64,000 nucleotides of DNA, taken from assembly GCF_001437435.1 (NCBI RefSeq), contig NZ_JQCB01000001.1, positions 184,102 to 248,101 of the forward strand. Reading direction: 5' to 3'. A program made the position numbers and the translations under genes. The notes beneath the pieces are model-generated. The model was not told where the DNA came from and did not search any database. It saw nothing but the letters and a program-made list of their open reading frames with translations. Below are positions 33,585 through 40,497 of this stretch, one piece after another (within the stretch, counting starts at the first letter, position 1; each line of letters opens with the position of its first letter). The DNA comes from Furfurilactobacillus siliginis. GTDB lineage: Bacteria > Bacillota > Bacilli > Lactobacillales > Lactobacillaceae.

Positions 33585-33636
33585 AAAATAACGGATTTGA
33601 GATAAATTTAGCCTTATCTCAAATCCGTTATTTTTA
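33585..33636. terminator. Bidirectional terminator
   Basis: AAATAACGGATTTGAGATAA pairs with TTATCTCAAATCCGTTATTT, with T runs on both sides. It reaches into the stop codon of the convergent MFS gene. Confidence 0.93.
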
Positions 33637-34806
33637 TTCTTTAATTCTGGTATGTCCAAGCAACATAATGATGACCAACACCAAGATGTACACTGGTAAT
33701 ACTGTAATCGCACCTGTATGCAAAGCACTCATCAGGTAGGTCAACAAACTGATCAGCAAGTAATAGCCAAAGCTGAACAATCCACTGGCCAGTCCGATGA
33801 CATCTCCATAACCAACTAAGGCTAACTGTAATGCCATTGGTAACGTGATGTTCAAACCATAGAACACCACAAAGATAAACAATACCATCCACCCAAACTG
33901 ATTAACGACACTCGCTCCAACCAACAGCACACTCCCAATAACAGCGGTTGTTAAACCAATGCGAGTCACTGCGATTGCTGTATGATTCATAATCAAACGA
34001 TTAACCGTAATCGCACCGAAAATATTAGCGAATGCCAATGCTAAGCCTAAGGTTCCATACGTAATCGGCGTCAGCTTAAAATGATCGATAAAGATAAACG
34101 GCGCTTCTGCATAGTAGCTAAATAAAATACCGTTGATTCCACTGATCAAGATGGCATAGACCCACACCGTTTTATCAGTTAGTAATCGTTTAACAAGTGT
34201 CCAAAACTGACCCTTTTTCATTGGTGTTTGGACTGCTGAAATTCGTGTCTCAGGCAATCGGAAGCCTGCATATAAAAGCAAACTAACGGCCATGATAATC
34301 AGAAATGAAAAGACACTCTTATAGCCATAGTAGGTTTGTAATAACCCACCAATTAAAGGACCTAGCGCTGGCGACAAAGCCATTGCGGCGGTTACCGCGG
34401 CAAATACTTTCGTCGCACGAACCCCATAAAAGGACTCGCGCATGATGGTCTGTGTCACCACTGATCCGCTGCTTGCTCCAAACGATTGAGCCAACCGGAA
34501 AAGCAGCAACCAGCCAAACGATGGTGCTAGTAACAAGCCGATATTTCCCAGGAAATACACGGCAATTCCAAGCAGCATCGCAGGTCGTCTCCCAAAACGA
34601 TCAGACAGCCATCCCCAAAACACGACGCCAATCGCAAAGGCGATGAAATAACTACTCATCGTCAACTGACTTGTTTTAGCTGAAACCATAAGTGCCTGGC
34701 TTAACGCAGGTAGTGATGGTGTAAAGATTGACTCACTAATTTGTGGGAAACCCACTAAACAAATAATTATTAAAATAGATGACACACTGTGCCGGACGTT
34801 TTTCAT
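33634..34806 (-). CDS. MFS drug exporter, Bcr/CflA type
   Basis: A 390-residue membrane protein with 12 hydrophobic segments. It has the Bcr/CflA-type start (FTPSLPALSQAL after the first segment), motif A GWLSDRFGRRPAML and LSPALGPLIGG near residue 148. Expected to export drugs such as chloramphenicol- or bicyclomycin-like compounds (family knowledge only). The ATG has TAGGAG. A 20-codon mini-ORF with a perfect GAGGAGG site lies 21 bp upstream in the same transcript, suggesting translation-coupled control. Confidence 0.92.
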   Translation of the reverse strand: MKNVRHSVSSILIIICLVGFPQISESIFTPSLPALSQALMVSAKTSQLTMSSYFIAFAIGVVFWGWLSDRFGRRPAMLLGIAVYFLGNIGLLLAPSFGWLLLFRLAQSFGASSGSVVTQTIMRESFYGVRATKVFAAVTAAMALSPALGPLIGGLLQTYYGYKSVFSFLIIMAVSLLLYAGFRLPETRISAVQTPMKKGQFWTLVKRLLTDKTVWVYAILISGINGILFSYYAEAPFIFIDHFKLTPITYGTLGLALAFANIFGAITVNRLIMNHTAIAVTRIGLTTAVIGSVLLVGASVVNQFGWMVLFIFVVFYGLNITLPMALQLALVGYGDVIGLASGLFSFGYYLLISLLTYLMSALHTGAITVLPVYILVLVIIMLLGHTRIKE

Positions 34807-34827
34807 GATTAATCTCCTAAATTTAGA

Positions 34828-34890
34828 TTATTGGGAAAAACGTCCTCCATCAATTACGGTCACGCTAGCAATATATGTTACATATAACAT
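34828..34890 (-). CDS. Leader mini-ORF upstream of the Bcr-type exporter (20 residues)
   Basis: A 63-bp ORF with GAGGAGG eight bases before its ATG, starting MLYVTYIASV and ending in GRFSQ, 21 bp before the exporter start. The short peptide, ideal ribosome binding site and position in front of a drug exporter resemble ribosome-stalling leader peptides. The start overlaps a palindrome ATGTTA-TAT-GTAACAT-like sequence that could be an operator instead. No known leader sequence was recognised. Confidence 0.5.
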   Translation of the reverse strand: MLYVTYIASVTVIDGGRFSQ

Positions 34891-34923
34891 ACTGGTAACC
34901 TCCTCTCGTACAAAGTAATCGCT

Positions 34924-34951
34924 AGTATAACATGTGGCCATCTGAAAACAA
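34924..34951 (-). promoter_or_regulatory. Promoter of the leader ORF and exporter
   Basis: Minus-strand TTGTTT, 16-bp spacer, extended -10 TGTTATACT. The -35 overlaps the T tail of the preceding terminator. Confidence 0.6.
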
Positions 34952-34974
34952 CCACCACAATTAAGTGATGGTTG
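34945..34974 (-). terminator. Terminator after the 2H phosphoesterase gene
   Basis: Minus-strand CAACCATCAC pairs with GTGGTGGTTG (one G-T pair) followed by TTTTC. Confidence 0.75.
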
Positions 34975-34981
34975 CTGTCTG

Positions 34982-35491
34982 TTAGCTTCGTAATGGGACT
35001 TTGATGACTTCTTCCGAGTCACCATTCAGTAAAATATGTTCTACAGAAATCTGGTCGATTACCGCTGTTAGCTTTAGCTGCATTGCTGTTAACTGTTGGC
35101 GAACCTGCTTCTGTCTTTCAGAGTTCACGTGTGCCACAGTAATGTGCGGCTCATAAGGAATATCAGCACGCAAAAAGCTAGTAAATAATGGATTTTGATA
35201 GAGTGTTTCATGAAGCTTTCGCAATTCGTTAACCCCTTGCGTTAGTGCTAACCACAAGTAGCCCTGGTCATCTCCACCAAGTTTGGTCGTCTGTATTTCA
35301 AATGGCTTATATCCGTTAGTTGCCATCATTATTGCCGCTTTAATATCCGCATCTGTAGCAGAAGATTCAAATGGAAATACTAATGAGATGTGTGGCCGAA
35401 TATGTGCAGCCAATGGGTCGTATTCATTACGAACTCGTTGAATATCTGAATCATCACTAATCTTTGGAAAGATTAAAATTGATCTTTGCAT
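34982..35491 (-). CDS. 2'-5' RNA ligase / 2H phosphoesterase superfamily protein
   Basis: A 169-residue cytosolic protein with the two HxTx motifs of the 2H phosphoesterase superfamily: PHISLVFPF near residue 33 and PHITVAH near residue 114. Members hydrolyse cyclic phosphates in RNA or nucleotides; the biological substrate here is unknown. The ATG has GTGAGGT. It follows two unknown genes in the same orientation (9-bp gap), so it is the last gene of a tetR-led group. Confidence 0.88.
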   Translation of the reverse strand: MQRSILIFPKISDDSDIQRVRNEYDPLAAHIRPHISLVFPFESSATDADIKAAIMMATNGYKPFEIQTTKLGGDDQGYLWLALTQGVNELRKLHETLYQNPLFTSFLRADIPYEPHITVAHVNSERQKQVRQQLTAMQLKLTAVIDQISVEHILLNGDSEEVIKVPLRS

Positions 35492-35500
35492 TGCACTACC

Positions 35501-35845
35501 TCACCTATTAAAGTCTTCAAGATACGCCTGGGCAACGAGCATCGCTGCTAGTAATGGTCTGGTACGCCGGTCCATCAAGCTATCGACGTCATATTTAGCA
35601 CGAGCAGTTCTAGTTTTATGAATAATTGAAGCAATCGGCGCTTTGGCTGCCATGACTTGGTCGCCGGTGACAGCAGTTCCATCACCGACAATCAGTTGAC
35701 GTGCCACCTGCAACGCTTGAATCCGATTCTTCAACAGCGTGGCTTGCGCAGTTCCCTCAGCAAACTTCGGCACCATGCGCTCACATTTTGTAATCGTTTG
35801 TTGAATCACTTTAAGTGCGGCTTGTGCTTCTGAATTAAGCGTCAT
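35501..35845 (-). CDS. Hypothetical protein, 114 residues
   Basis: All-helical soluble protein rich in Ala, Gln and Lys, for example VIQQTITKCERMVPKFAEG and LLKNRIQALQVARQLIVGDG. It has no membrane segment or signal peptide. The pattern suggests a small helical bundle. Not recognised. The ATG has GGAG inside the upstream gene, which ends 2 bp away, so it is translated from the same operon as the membrane protein at 35848 and the 2H phosphoesterase. Confidence 0.75.
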   Translation of the reverse strand: MTLNSEAQAALKVIQQTITKCERMVPKFAEGTAQATLLKNRIQALQVARQLIVGDGTAVTGDQVMAAKAPIASIIHKTRTARAKYDVDSLMDRRTRPLLAAMLVAQAYLEDFNR

Positions 35846-35847
35846 TA

Positions 35848-36270
35848 CTATTTCTCCGTCAGTGCCGTGGTGACCAAATTAATTAGCATTGCAATGGCAG
35901 CTGGCAGTAAAACAACGCCTAGTCCAATAACCATTGCACCCGGTGCGTCGCCAAAATCAGCTGCTCGATAAACTAACGGTAAGATGCCAAGTAAGACAAC
36001 ACTCATTTCAATGAATACATTTCGTAGCTGATGTACCTGTTTAACTGCCGCGCTGGTTGGTTTAAGTAAGTGAAAGCCAAGGATTGCCGCCCAAATTGTT
36101 AACGCCAAAACAAAGTACCCGGCGACACCAGCTAATACTTGCTGCCAGATCAAGGTACCATCAGCCACTGAATGTTGCAGACCAAATGAAATGACAACCG
36201 TTAAGAATGCGACGACAGCAACTGTTGCAATCATCACAGCAGCTGGTAAAATCGTTTTTTTATTAATCAT
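35848..36270 (-). CDS. Membrane protein of unknown function, four segments
   Basis: A 140-residue integral membrane protein with four predicted segments (about residues 8-30, 43-67, 85-103 and 113-134) and short loops; a basic HLLKPTSAAVKQVHQLR loop lies in the middle. No catalytic motif. The ATG follows GGGGGGATAAACAG. It heads a three-gene unit just downstream of a TetR gene, and a 16-bp palindrome lies in its promoter region, so TetR control is likely. Confidence 0.75.
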   Translation of the reverse strand: MINKKTILPAAVMIATVAVVAFLTVVISFGLQHSVADGTLIWQQVLAGVAGYFVLALTIWAAILGFHLLKPTSAAVKQVHQLRNVFIEMSVVLLGILPLVYRAADFGDAPGAMVIGLGVVLLPAAIAMLINLVTTALTEK

Positions 36271-36299
36271 CTGTTTATCCCCCCCGTTGAGCCTTTAGT

Positions 36300-36315
36300 A
36301 TACCGATTTCGGTAT
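36300..36315. promoter_or_regulatory. Palindromic operator candidate
   Basis: ATACCGA-TT-TCGGTAT, a perfect 7-bp inverted repeat between the TetR gene and the three-gene membrane-protein unit. No T run follows, so it is not a terminator. Confidence 0.55.
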
Positions 36316-36363
36316 CTCACAGTGTTGCTCAACCGAATCTTAAGTAAAAGTCCACAATATCCG

Positions 36364-36921
36364 CTAAACATTAAACAACCGTGCCACTTTCTTCACCGCA
36401 GTCTGTACCTCCACTAAATCGGGCAACTGCTTGGTCGCAATCGTATGATTTAAAATTGTCATGACCAAGGCCACATCTACTTCAAGTTGAAATGGCGTCA
36501 ACGTTTTTGTGCTATCGTACAGTTTGAAAATGTTCGTAATTCGCGTCTGAATCGCCGCATCTAACCCCAGTTGATTCGGTAATACGATTGTCCGTAAAGC
36601 ACGCACCTCATCATTACGTTGAATGTACAACGCATCAATTAAAGGTAATAAGGATGCACTCGAATCAGCCAAATTCAACTTTGCATCAGCCGTCTGCATA
36701 CGTTTGGCAAATAACTGATCCATATCTTCGACAAATGCGGCAATCAAGCGCTCGGCTAATTGATATTTATCCGCATAATGTGCGTAAAACGTCTGTCGAT
36801 TGATCATCGCTGCATCCGCTAAAGTTTGAATTGATACATGTTCAAACCCCACCTGCAAGACTAACTCAATGAATGATTGTTTAATTGCGCGCTCGGTTCG
36901 TTTAATTCGTAAGTCTGTCAT
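36364..36921 (-). CDS. TetR-family transcriptional regulator
   Basis: A 185-residue TetR protein starting MTDLRIKRTERAIKQSF. The DNA-binding domain covers residues 8-55 with LADAAMINRQTFYAHYADKYQL as recognition helix, the DhaS/TetR_C_33 style. The ATG at 36921 has AAAGGAG; ten upstream codons are in frame but unlikely. It is on the same strand as, and just upstream of, the unit at 36270-34982, with an operator-like palindrome between. Confidence 0.9.
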   Translation of the reverse strand: MTDLRIKRTERAIKQSFIELVLQVGFEHVSIQTLADAAMINRQTFYAHYADKYQLAERLIAAFVEDMDQLFAKRMQTADAKLNLADSSASLLPLIDALYIQRNDEVRALRTIVLPNQLGLDAAIQTRITNIFKLYDSTKTLTPFQLEVDVALVMTILNHTIATKQLPDLVEVQTAVKKVARLFNV

Positions 36922-37061
36922 TGCCGTTGCTCCTTTACCATTAACCAACACTCTAGGATAAAATGTGTGCCTATCTATACATATTTACTAACTCTAATCA
37001 TATCTTATCCCGAACAAGTGGCTTAAGCTATCACTAATCATCTTTGGAGGCGTTACATAAC

Positions 37062-37214
37062 ATGACAAAATACATTATTTTCGGCATTGAACTACTCGCA
37101 TTTGTACTCTGGGCTGTGTTTGGACCCCGCCAATCGCTACTGTTGTACATCAGCGGCTTCGTTCTGATCGTAATCGTGTCACAACTTTTCCATCACTTTT
37201 TAGGAGCCAGATAA
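37062..37214 (+). CDS. Small membrane protein, 50 residues
   Basis: Short ORF with a strong ribosome binding site (GGAGG, 10-nt spacing) encoding two hydrophobic segments: KYIIFGIELLAFVLWAVFG, and, after a PRQS turn, LLLYISGFVLIVIVSQLF. It ends FLGAR. Function unknown. It sits between a TetR gene and the SDR gene on the plus strand. Confidence 0.7.
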   Translation: MTKYIIFGIELLAFVLWAVFGPRQSLLLYISGFVLIVIVSQLFHHFLGAR

Positions 37215-37221
37215 ATCTCGC

Positions 37222-37252
37222 TTGACTTAGAGTGACTCTAACGTGTCATACT
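37222..37252 (+). promoter_or_regulatory. MerR-type promoter of the SDR gene
   Basis: TTGACT and CATACT hexamers separated by 19 bp instead of 17, with a perfect dyad TTAGAGT-G-ACTCTAA in the spacer. This is the layout used by MerR-family activators, notably the AdhR-like group that senses aldehydes. No merR gene is in the window. Confidence 0.75.
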
Positions 37253-37284
37253 GCCTATCGAACAAACAATTGGGAGGCAATGAC

Positions 37285-38121
37285 ATGACACAAACATGGT
37301 TTATTACAGGTAGTTCCCGCGGTCTTGGTCGCGCAATTACAGAAAATGCATTAGCAGCAGGCGATAACGTTGTCGCAACTGCTCGTAACTTAACCGCATT
37401 GGCTGACTTAGTTGCCAAATACGGCACTCAGCTCTATCCACTACAGTTAGACGTCAGCGATTCCGCAGCAGTAACTCGCGCAATTACAGCAGCAACACAG
37501 CATTTCAATCAAATTGACGTTCTCGTCAACAACGCCGGCTATGCCAACATGGCTGCTATTGAAGAAACTGATCTCGCAGACTTCAAGGCACAAATGGACA
37601 CCGACTTTTATGGCACGTTATCGACCATTCAAGCAGTCTTACCACAGATGCGTGAACGTCGTGCCGGCCATATTATCAACATCAGTTCAATCGGCGGCCG
37701 CACAGGTAGCGCAGGACTAGGCGCTTATCAAAGTGCCAAATTTGCTGTCAATGGCTTGACGGAAGTACTCGGCATTGAGGTTGCACCATTCAATATTCAG
37801 GTAACAACCGTTGAGCCTGGTGGGATGAAGACCGACTGGGGTGGAAAATCCATGGCCGTTGCCACTGACTCACATTATCAAGAAACGGTCGGTCAAGCCG
37901 TTACTATGATTCATAACGCTTGGGAAACCGACAATACCGTGCGCTATGCCAGTGATCCGACTAAAGTGGCCACAGTAATTTATAAACTAAGTGAGATGAC
38001 CGCCGCTCCACGACACCTATTGATTGGTAAGGATGCTGCCCAATCAGCAAGCGATAGCGCTAAAAAACTCGCTGAAAGCGATGAAAAATATCGTGCTTTA
38101 ACGAATGCAACTGGTTTTTAA
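37285..38121 (+). CDS. Short-chain dehydrogenase/reductase
   Basis: A 278-residue classical SDR, NADP-preferring by its TGSSRGLGRA cofactor loop (Arg after the second Ser). It has NNAGYAN near residue 83, the catalytic Ser in ISSIGG near residue 134 and the YQSAK catalytic pair near residue 150. The ATG at 37285 has GGGAGG; 14 upstream in-frame codons are dropped. A MerR-type promoter precedes it and a terminator follows, so it is monocistronic and probably induced by electrophiles or aldehydes (inference). Confidence 0.92.
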   Translation: MTQTWFITGSSRGLGRAITENALAAGDNVVATARNLTALADLVAKYGTQLYPLQLDVSDSAAVTRAITAATQHFNQIDVLVNNAGYANMAAIEETDLADFKAQMDTDFYGTLSTIQAVLPQMRERRAGHIINISSIGGRTGSAGLGAYQSAKFAVNGLTEVLGIEVAPFNIQVTTVEPGGMKTDWGGKSMAVATDSHYQETVGQAVTMIHNAWETDNTVRYASDPTKVATVIYKLSEMTAAPRHLLIGKDAAQSASDSAKKLAESDEKYRALTNATGF

Positions 38122-38135
38122 TTACGCATTAACTG

Positions 38136-38177
38136 AAAAATCGAGAGTGGGACATCTTGTCCCACTCTCGATTTTTT
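38136..38177. terminator. GGGACA-type bidirectional terminator
   Basis: AAAATCGAGAGTGGGACA pairs with TGTCCCACTCTCGATTTT; T runs on both sides. Shared by the SDR and the convergent marR gene. Confidence 0.93.
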
Positions 38178-38604
38178 ATGAATCACCTTGTAACTTTTCT
38201 AACAGCGCAATCAATGTCGTCTGTTCCGTCTCCAACAACTTTCCAGCTAACGCATTCGTTTCATTTTCACGAATGCACTTAAACTGCTGCACAACCTGCT
38301 GTCCGGTATCCGTTAAATACAGTTCCTTATTGCGTGTGTTATCACTGGGAATCTTACGACGAACAAGGCCAGCACTATCCAGTCGTTTTAACAGGCTCGA
38401 TATGGTTGCCGCACGCCGTCCAATGATATTGACCAGGTCGCGCTGAATCATCCCTGGCTGCTGCGCAATGATTGCTAAGATTGTCGTTTGTTGCATCGTT
38501 ACCCCAGCTTGCTGCACCATCTGCTCAGCAATTCGTTGCTGCTGACGGACATCCAGCTGTCTGAGCAATGTTAAAATCCGCTCACCATTTTCATATTCAG
38601 TCAT
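38176..38604 (-). CDS. MarR-family transcriptional regulator
   Basis: A 142-residue MarR protein with the winged helix in the middle (QRDLVNIIGRRAATISSLLKRLDSAGLV, then the DNTRNKELYLTDTG wing) and flanking dimer helices. The ATG at 38604 has AGAGGA; 25 upstream codons are dropped. Divergent from the SGNH hydrolase gene at 38727 across a pair of CTAAC[AT]GTT[TA]G boxes, so that hydrolase is its likely target along with itself. Confidence 0.9.
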   Translation of the reverse strand: MTEYENGERILTLLRQLDVRQQQRIAEQMVQQAGVTMQQTTILAIIAQQPGMIQRDLVNIIGRRAATISSLLKRLDSAGLVRRKIPSDNTRNKELYLTDTGQQVVQQFKCIRENETNALAGKLLETEQTTLIALLEKLQGDS

Positions 38605-38647
38605 CGTTATATCCTCTGTCCACCATTTTACCAAACAATTAGTATAG

Positions 38648-38707
38648 CTAACAGTTTGACAAACGGTCATAATCAGCATACAGTATCTAACTGTTAGACA
38701 TACTAAC
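38648..38707. promoter_or_regulatory. Twin MarR operator
   Basis: CTAACAGTTTG at 38648-38658 and the perfect palindrome CTAACTGTTAG at 38697-38707 in the divergent promoter between marR and the SGNH hydrolase. Confidence 0.6.
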
Positions 38708-38726
38708 TAAATGGAGGCTCACGCAC

Positions 38727-39407
38727 ATGACCAATAAAACAACCGAACTCACAAACTTGCATCCAGACATCCTAAAATTCCAAAATGACTTACGGAAGCG
38801 TTATGCCACAGAAAATAAAGCTGTCAAACCTGATCAAATTCTCTTTGTCGGATCATCACTAATGGAAATTTTCCCAATTGCCCGTTTTCAAGAAGAACAG
38901 CAACTTGGTCTCGACAAAGTCATTTACAACCGTGGCATCCGTGCAACAACGACTGCTGATTTACTCGCACATATGGATACACTAATTTTTGATTTGCAGC
39001 CCAGCAAGATTTTTATGAATATTGGTACAAACGACATCGGTTTCAATGTCCCGAAGGAAGATTATCTCAACAATTATGCCGAGATTTTAGATGAAATCCA
39101 TGCCCGACTACCCAAAACAACAGTTTACCTAATGGCCTACTATCCCATTAATGTCACAGCTTCCTTTGGTGAGGACCATCATGAACATCGGGCCTTATAT
39201 GCACACCGTTCTAACGCATTATACGCTGCTGCCAGTGCTGATGTTGCACAGCTGGCGCGTGAACACGACGCTGAATTTATTAATGTTAATGCTGGTTTAA
39301 CTGATGCTGACGGAGATTTACGTACTGATCTAACTTTTGACGGCGCGCATATGTTACCGCAAGGATTCCAAATCGTACTTGAGAACATGATGCCCTATTT
39401 AAAATAA
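38727..39407 (+). CDS. SGNH/GDSL-type hydrolase (esterase)
   Basis: A 226-residue cytosolic SGNH hydrolase, likely an esterase or acetyl-hydrolase. The four blocks are present: FVGSSLMEIF with nucleophile Ser near residue 43, YNRGIR (Gly), NIGTNDIG (Asn) and DGAHMLPQG with the Asp and His of the triad near residue 207. There is no signal peptide. The ATG has GGAGG. Paired with a divergent marR gene; a terminator follows. The natural ester is unknown. Confidence 0.9.
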   Translation: MTNKTTELTNLHPDILKFQNDLRKRYATENKAVKPDQILFVGSSLMEIFPIARFQEEQQLGLDKVIYNRGIRATTTADLLAHMDTLIFDLQPSKIFMNIGTNDIGFNVPKEDYLNNYAEILDEIHARLPKTTVYLMAYYPINVTASFGEDHHEHRALYAHRSNALYAAASADVAQLAREHDAEFINVNAGLTDADGDLRTDLTFDGAHMLPQGFQIVLENMMPYLK

Positions 39408-39415
39408 AGCTTTAG

Positions 39416-39446
39416 CCGATCACAATTTTTTTGGTGATCGGTTTTT
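39416..39446 (+). terminator. Terminator after SGNH hydrolase
   Basis: CCGATCAC pairs with GTGATCGG, then five T residues; it abuts parS-like site 5. Confidence 0.85.
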
Positions 39447-39461
39447 GTTTCACATGAAACA
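39446..39461. promoter_or_regulatory. parS-like site 5
   Basis: TGTTTCACATGAAACA, identical to sites 4 and 7 and 15 of 16 to consensus, directly after a terminator. Confidence 0.72.
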
Positions 39462-39534
39462 TTTCATACTGGTCAGTAAAACATCTGGCAAGCCTTTTTA
39501 TTGCTATAATTGAGGGGAAAGGACGTGTTCACTC

Positions 39535-39741
39535 ATGAGAAGAACATTTACCGCATTATCACTAATCTCCCTTGCAATCGCAATTATCAAACTGGTCATT
39601 GCAGGACTACAGCACGATTTTTGGTCGCTTACGCCAGTCATTGCCTACAATGCACCACAAGGCATCTTCGGCTGGTCACTCACGTTAGCCCTTATCTTCT
39701 TCATCATTTCCCGGTTCTTTAACAAACACTCACGCTCATAA
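39535..39741 (+). CDS. Small membrane protein, 68 residues
   Basis: Two predicted membrane segments (about residues 6-25 and 44-62) joined by a loop with HDFWSLTPVIAYNAPQG; basic ends (MRRTF, FNKHSRS). A TATAAT with preceding TTGC lies 25-30 bp upstream and AAAGGA serves as ribosome binding site. Likely co-transcribed with yaaA, 12 bp downstream. No family recognised. Confidence 0.75.
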   Translation: MRRTFTALSLISLAIAIIKLVIAGLQHDFWSLTPVIAYNAPQGIFGWSLTLALIFFIISRFFNKHSRS

Positions 39742-39753
39742 AGGCTTACGACC

Positions 39754-40497
39754 ATGAAAATCATCATCTCCCCCGCTAAGAAAATGAAGGTCGACACCGA
39801 TAGCTTTGACGTCGCCGCCCTACCACAATATTTACCGGAAACACAGCAATTACTGGATCAGCTACTGCAGTTACCCTATCCAAAGTTACAGTCACTGTGG
39901 CACTGTAGTGATAAGTTAGCGCAGCAGGCATATCGACAGCTACAGCAAACTGACTTAACGCGCCAACTGACGCCAGCGCTTGTCGCTTACTCTGGTATTC
40001 AGTATCAATATATGGCACCAGACGTCTTCACCGACCAAGCCTTTGCATACGTTCAAGCCCACCTGCGAATTCTGTCTGGCTTTTACGGTGCGTTACGTCC
40101 ATTTGATGGCGTCGTACCCTATCGTCTCGAAATGCAAACGCCGCTGCCAGTTGCTGAGCATCCGAACTTGTATGCATTTTGGGGCAGCAAGCCTAAGCAA
40201 GCACTTAATCTCAATCATGAACCACTCATTAATTTGGCGTCACAAGAATATAGCAAGACGATTCGAAATTATCTACAACCTGATGAGCCAATGATCGACA
40301 TTGTGTTTGGGCATCTTGTTGATGGTAAATTAAAAACCCGAGCCACTTTTGCAAAAATGGCTCGGGGTGAAATGGTCCGGTTTATGGCTGAGAATGACGT
40401 TCAGCAGGTAGATGCACTAAAATCATTTGATCGACTCAATTATCACTTCACACCATCGTTATCGACTGCCACCACCCTTGTCTTTTTAACCGACTAA
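39754..40497 (+). CDS. yaaA: Peroxide stress protein YaaA
   Basis: A 247-residue protein of the UPF0246/YaaA family, which in E. coli limits intracellular iron during peroxide stress and binds DNA. The N-terminus MKIIISPAKKMK and internal SGFYGALRPFDGVVPYRLEM, near residue 105, are family signatures. Full length. Its stop codon overlaps that of the convergent GTPase gene by 3 bp, with no terminator between them. Confidence 0.95.
   Translation: MKIIISPAKKMKVDTDSFDVAALPQYLPETQQLLDQLLQLPYPKLQSLWHCSDKLAQQAYRQLQQTDLTRQLTPALVAYSGIQYQYMAPDVFTDQAFAYVQAHLRILSGFYGALRPFDGVVPYRLEMQTPLPVAEHPNLYAFWGSKPKQALNLNHEPLINLASQEYSKTIRNYLQPDEPMIDIVFGHLVDGKLKTRATFAKMARGEMVRFMAENDVQQVDALKSFDRLNYHFTPSLSTATTLVFLTD

Noticed and set aside
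34828-35025. 65-residue minus-strand ORF before the Bcr-type exporter
   Set aside because: Its first 45 codons run from the end of the 2H phosphoesterase gene through a terminator and promoter without a ribosome binding site; only the last 20 codons have one.
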